Both the position numbers and the translations under genes were made by a program. Below are positions 13,087-15,038 of a stretch of 15,038 bases of DNA, in pieces (the first letter of the stretch is position 1; every line of letters starts with the position of its first letter). The notes below the pieces were generated by a model. It was given only the letters and a program-made list of their open reading frames with translations. It was not told the origin of the DNA and did no database searches. Origin of the DNA: DATHGT01 sp035317605 (GTDB lineage: Bacteria; Methylomirabilota; Methylomirabilia; Rokubacteriales; CSP1-6); contig DATHGT010000094.1 in the NCBI GenBank assembly GCA_035317605.1, positions 1 through 15,038 of the forward strand. Direction: 5' to 3'.

Positions 13087-14091
13087 CTACGCCTTGCCGT
13101 CCAGGGCGCGCGCGACCTGGCCGAGGTGGTTGTCGTCGTGCCAGGCGATCAGCGCGACGAGCGTATCCACGGTCATCCGGCCCCGGCGGGCGTGACGGCC
13201 GGCGCGGCGCCACGCCGCGGCGTCGAGTCCGCGCAAGAGCTCCAGCGTCTCGTCACGCCGCTGGCTGAACGCTTGCCACGCGGCGCCCGCGTGGTCGCGC
13301 CCATACTGTCGCTCTTCGGCCCATTGATCCGCCGTGGCCGTCTCGACGAGCTCCGGATCGTCGCTGGTCAGGATCGTGCGGATCCAGCCGCGCAGATGCT
13401 CCTCGGCGTCGCGGAGGTGGCACACGACCTCCTTGGCCGACCAGGCCGCCGGCGCCGGCCGCTGGGAGAGCGTGGCGTCGGTCTGGCCGCGCACGAGCCG
13501 CGCGAGATCGCTGGGCGTGCGCTCGAGCCGCGCCAGCCGCTCGTCCACCGGCACCTCGGCCCAGCCCTCCACCGACATGACCGCGGGCGCCGCCTTTCGG
13601 GCCGACGGGACCAGCTGGTAGAACAGGCTCGACTCGCGCTTGTAGAAGCCCTCGGTGTGAAACGAATCGGCCAGGCGCAGCAGCGCGTAGTCGACGTGGT
13701 GCCCGACTTCGTGCAGCATCGTGCGCAGGAACGTGCGGAAGGCCACCACGCGCTTCTGCTTGGCCGTCCGCATCCACAGCTGGATCTTCGGCCGGCGGCC
13801 CGCCGTCACCGTGTAGAGGCCGTGCAGTTCACCCCACTGCGCGTGCGGACGCGCCGCCAGCACTTCCACGGTGACGCGCGGAATACCGAGGGCGTCGGTG
13901 AGCCCTTGGACCAAACGTTCGGTCGCGGCCTGGGTGGTCGCGCGCTGCTCGGTGGCGAGGGCCGCTTCGAGTGAGGCGACGAGCGGATGGAGACTGGCGG
14001 GACGCTCCAGCCGGATCTCGGTGACCCCGTCGCTCTCCCGATAGATCTTCTGCTGCGCTCGCGACAGCCGCTCGTAGTACGCGAACGGCAC
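13087..14091 (-). CDS. HExxH metallopeptidase-like domain fused to a DinB-type domain
   Basis: A 334-residue two-domain protein. Residues about 50-165 carry a zincin-type motif LHEVGHH (H127, E128, H131), followed by a conserved-looking stretch SFHTEGFYKRESSLF that may supply the third ligand. Residues about 184-334 look like a DinB/YfiT four-helix metal-binding domain: it opens with a PAPAAWSAKEVVCHL motif, and the three expected histidines are H225, H318 and H322 (WHDDNHLGQ). No signal peptide is present, so it acts in the cytoplasm. DinB-like proteins are often thiol-dependent transferases or stress proteins; what the fusion does is unknown. The start is GTG at 14091 with GGAG about 8 nt upstream, 15 bp after the enoyl-CoA hydratase stop, so it is the last gene of that operon. 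The stop lies 7 bp beyond the convergent methyltransferase relic. Confidence 0.82.
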   Translation of the reverse strand: MPFAYYERLSRAQQKIYRESDGVTEIRLERPASLHPLVASLEAALATEQRATTQAATERLVQGLTDALGIPRVTVEVLAARPHAQWGELHGLYTVTAGRRPKIQLWMRTAKQKRVVAFRTFLRTMLHEVGHHVDYALLRLADSFHTEGFYKRESSLFYQLVPSARKAAPAVMSVEGWAEVPVDERLARLERTPSDLARLVRGQTDATLSQRPAPAAWSAKEVVCHLRDAEEHLRGWIRTILTSDDPELVETATADQWAEERQYGRDHAGAAWQAFSQRRDETLELLRGLDAAAWRRAGRHARRGRMTVDTLVALIAWHDDNHLGQVARALDGKA

Positions 14092-14106
14092 GCGTGGGAC
14101 TCCGCT

Positions 14107-14889
14107 TCAGCGGCCCTGCCAGTTCGGTTTGCGCTTCTCCAGGAACGCGCGGGCGCCTTCGAGGCGATCCTCAGTCGTGCGCAGCAGCGTGGAGAGATCG
14201 CCCTCGAGACGCAGGCCGTCGTCGAGTGACATGGCCAGTCCCTTCACCACGGCTTCCTTGGCGTAGCGCATGGCCACCGGTGCCCGGCCCGCCAGCTCGC
14301 GGGCCAGCTCGCGCGCGGCGGTCATCACCTCGGCCGCCGGCACCACGCGCTCCACGAGACCGATGCGCAGGGCCTCGGCGGCGCCGATGCGCATGCCCGT
14401 GAGGATCATCTCGAGCGCCTTGCCGCGGCCGACGAGCCGGGGCAGACGCTGGGTGCCGCCGCCGCCGGGAATGATCGCGAGGTTGACTTCGGTGAGACCG
14501 AGCAGCGCGTCGTCGCCGGCGATGCGGATGTCGCAGGCGAGGGCCAGCTCGAGCCCGCCGCCCAGCGCGATGCCGCGGATGGCCGCGATGATCGGCTGCG
14601 AGCACCGGTCCATCACCTGGCGAAAGTCGAGCCGGCGGCGCTGCTCGCGGAACTGCGTGGGCACCAGCGGCTCGACGAACTCGCGGATGTCGGCCCCGGC
14701 CGAGAACGCCTTGTCGCCCGCGCCGGTGACGACGATCACGCGGACGTCGTCGTCGACGGCCAGCGCGGTGAAGCGCTCGTACATGGCCTCGCGCAACGGC
14801 GTGTTCATCGCGTTGCGCACGGCCGGCCGGTTGAGGGTGATCGTGGCCACGTGATCGGCCACTTCGTAGAGAACGGGCGCGTCGCTCAT
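14107..14889 (-). CDS. Enoyl-CoA hydratase/isomerase family protein
   Basis: A 260-residue crotonase-fold protein of the usual length. It has the CoA-binding stretch FSAGADIREF (62-71), the oxyanion-hole segment IALGGGLELALACD with catalytic E114, and the second catalytic glutamate E134 in GLTEVNLAIIPGGGGTQ. With both glutamates present it fits an enoyl-CoA hydratase, adding water across the trans-2 double bond of acyl-CoA, in fatty-acid or aromatic-acid breakdown. The exact chain length cannot be read from the sequence. Its ATG overlaps the stop of the CoA transferase gene (ATGA at 14886-14889), so CoA activation and hydration are likely co-expressed. Confidence 0.95.
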   Translation of the reverse strand: MSDAPVLYEVADHVATITLNRPAVRNAMNTPLREAMYERFTALAVDDDVRVIVVTGAGDKAFSAGADIREFVEPLVPTQFREQRRRLDFRQVMDRCSQPIIAAIRGIALGGGLELALACDIRIAGDDALLGLTEVNLAIIPGGGGTQRLPRLVGRGKALEMILTGMRIGAAEALRIGLVERVVPAAEVMTAARELARELAGRAPVAMRYAKEAVVKGLAMSLDDGLRLEGDLSTLLRTTEDRLEGARAFLEKRKPNWQGR

Positions 14890-15038
14890 GCCGGGGGACC
14901 TCCGATCACCCGGCGCTTCCGCAGATCGTCGATGGCCGCCGCGTCGTAGCCGAGGTCGCGCAGGATCGCCGCGGTGTGCTCGCCGAGGAGCGGCGGCCGG
15001 CCGCCATCGCGCGTCGGCGACTCCGAGAACACCAGCGG
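14886..15038 (-). CDS. CaiB/BaiF-type CoA transferase, C-terminal 50 residues (partial)
   Basis: Only the end of the gene is in the window; the 5' part lies beyond the right edge. The visible frame reads PLVFSESPTRDGGRPPLLGEH, then AAILRDLGYDAAAIDDLRKR and VIGGPPA. This is the typical family-III CoA transferase ending (PxLGEHT, LxxLGY, IxxLRxxxVI). The catalytic Asp is in the missing part. Family members move CoA from one carboxylate to another, usually at the start of degradation of an unusual acid. The gene overlaps the enoyl-CoA hydratase by 4 bp and is probably the first of the visible three-gene operon. Confidence 0.85.
   Translation of the reverse strand, partial: PLVFSESPTRDGGRPPLLGEHTAAILRDLGYDAAAIDDLRKRRVIGGPPA

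Overview
This is a GC-rich, gene-dense window with very short intergenic gaps. An enoyl-CoA hydratase lies next to a CaiB/BaiF-type CoA transferase, and there is an orphan peptide-type ABC substrate-binding protein beside an NtrC-type two-component cassette. Taken together this suggests a soil or sediment bacterium of the Rokubacteria/Methylomirabilota or deltaproteobacterial kind. That assignment is an inference from style and gene content; no rRNA or other marker is present.

Region 1 (1-2561) holds small accessory genes. A 62-residue protein with two probable zinc sites is divergent from a cytoplasmic C39-like cysteine peptidase. The peptidase converges on a membrane protein related to the TM-helix part of MscS channels. 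A short lipoprotein and a 53-residue single-pass membrane protein converge and share a CTAG at their stops. Positions 2562-2854 contain no convincing gene but carry several hairpins and a GGT microsatellite.

Region 2 (2855-12271, all minus strand) is the most interesting part. Reading in the direction of transcription: a degenerate ATP-grasp protein, a 158-bp gap, an intact ATP-grasp protein, a secreted metzincin-type metalloprotease, two tiny proteins (58 and 55 residues) that resemble each other, a periplasmic family-5 solute-binding protein, a two-GAF membrane histidine kinase, a stand-alone receiver, and a sigma54-dependent response regulator. From the intact ATP-grasp gene onward, every junction is an overlap or a gap of 19 bp or less, so one transcript is likely. 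The last four genes form an extracellular-ligand sensing cascade. The first four (ligase-like enzyme, secreted protease, mini-proteins) could make, trim or be controlled by that signal; this link is a hypothesis.

Region 3 (12272-13079) is decayed. The two ATP-grasp genes carry similar GGT-repeat/hairpin modules upstream, which points to duplication of gene plus leader. Next to them, on the plus strand, is the C-terminal part of a protein-isoaspartate-methyltransferase-like protein that lacks its catalytic domain and has a frameshift.

Region 4 (13087-15038, minus strand) is a compact operon: the C-terminal end of a CaiB/BaiF CoA transferase (cut by the window edge), an enoyl-CoA hydratase, and an unusual fusion of an HExxH metallopeptidase-like domain with a DinB-type domain.

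No tRNA, rRNA, CRISPR array, insertion sequence or replication origin was recognised.
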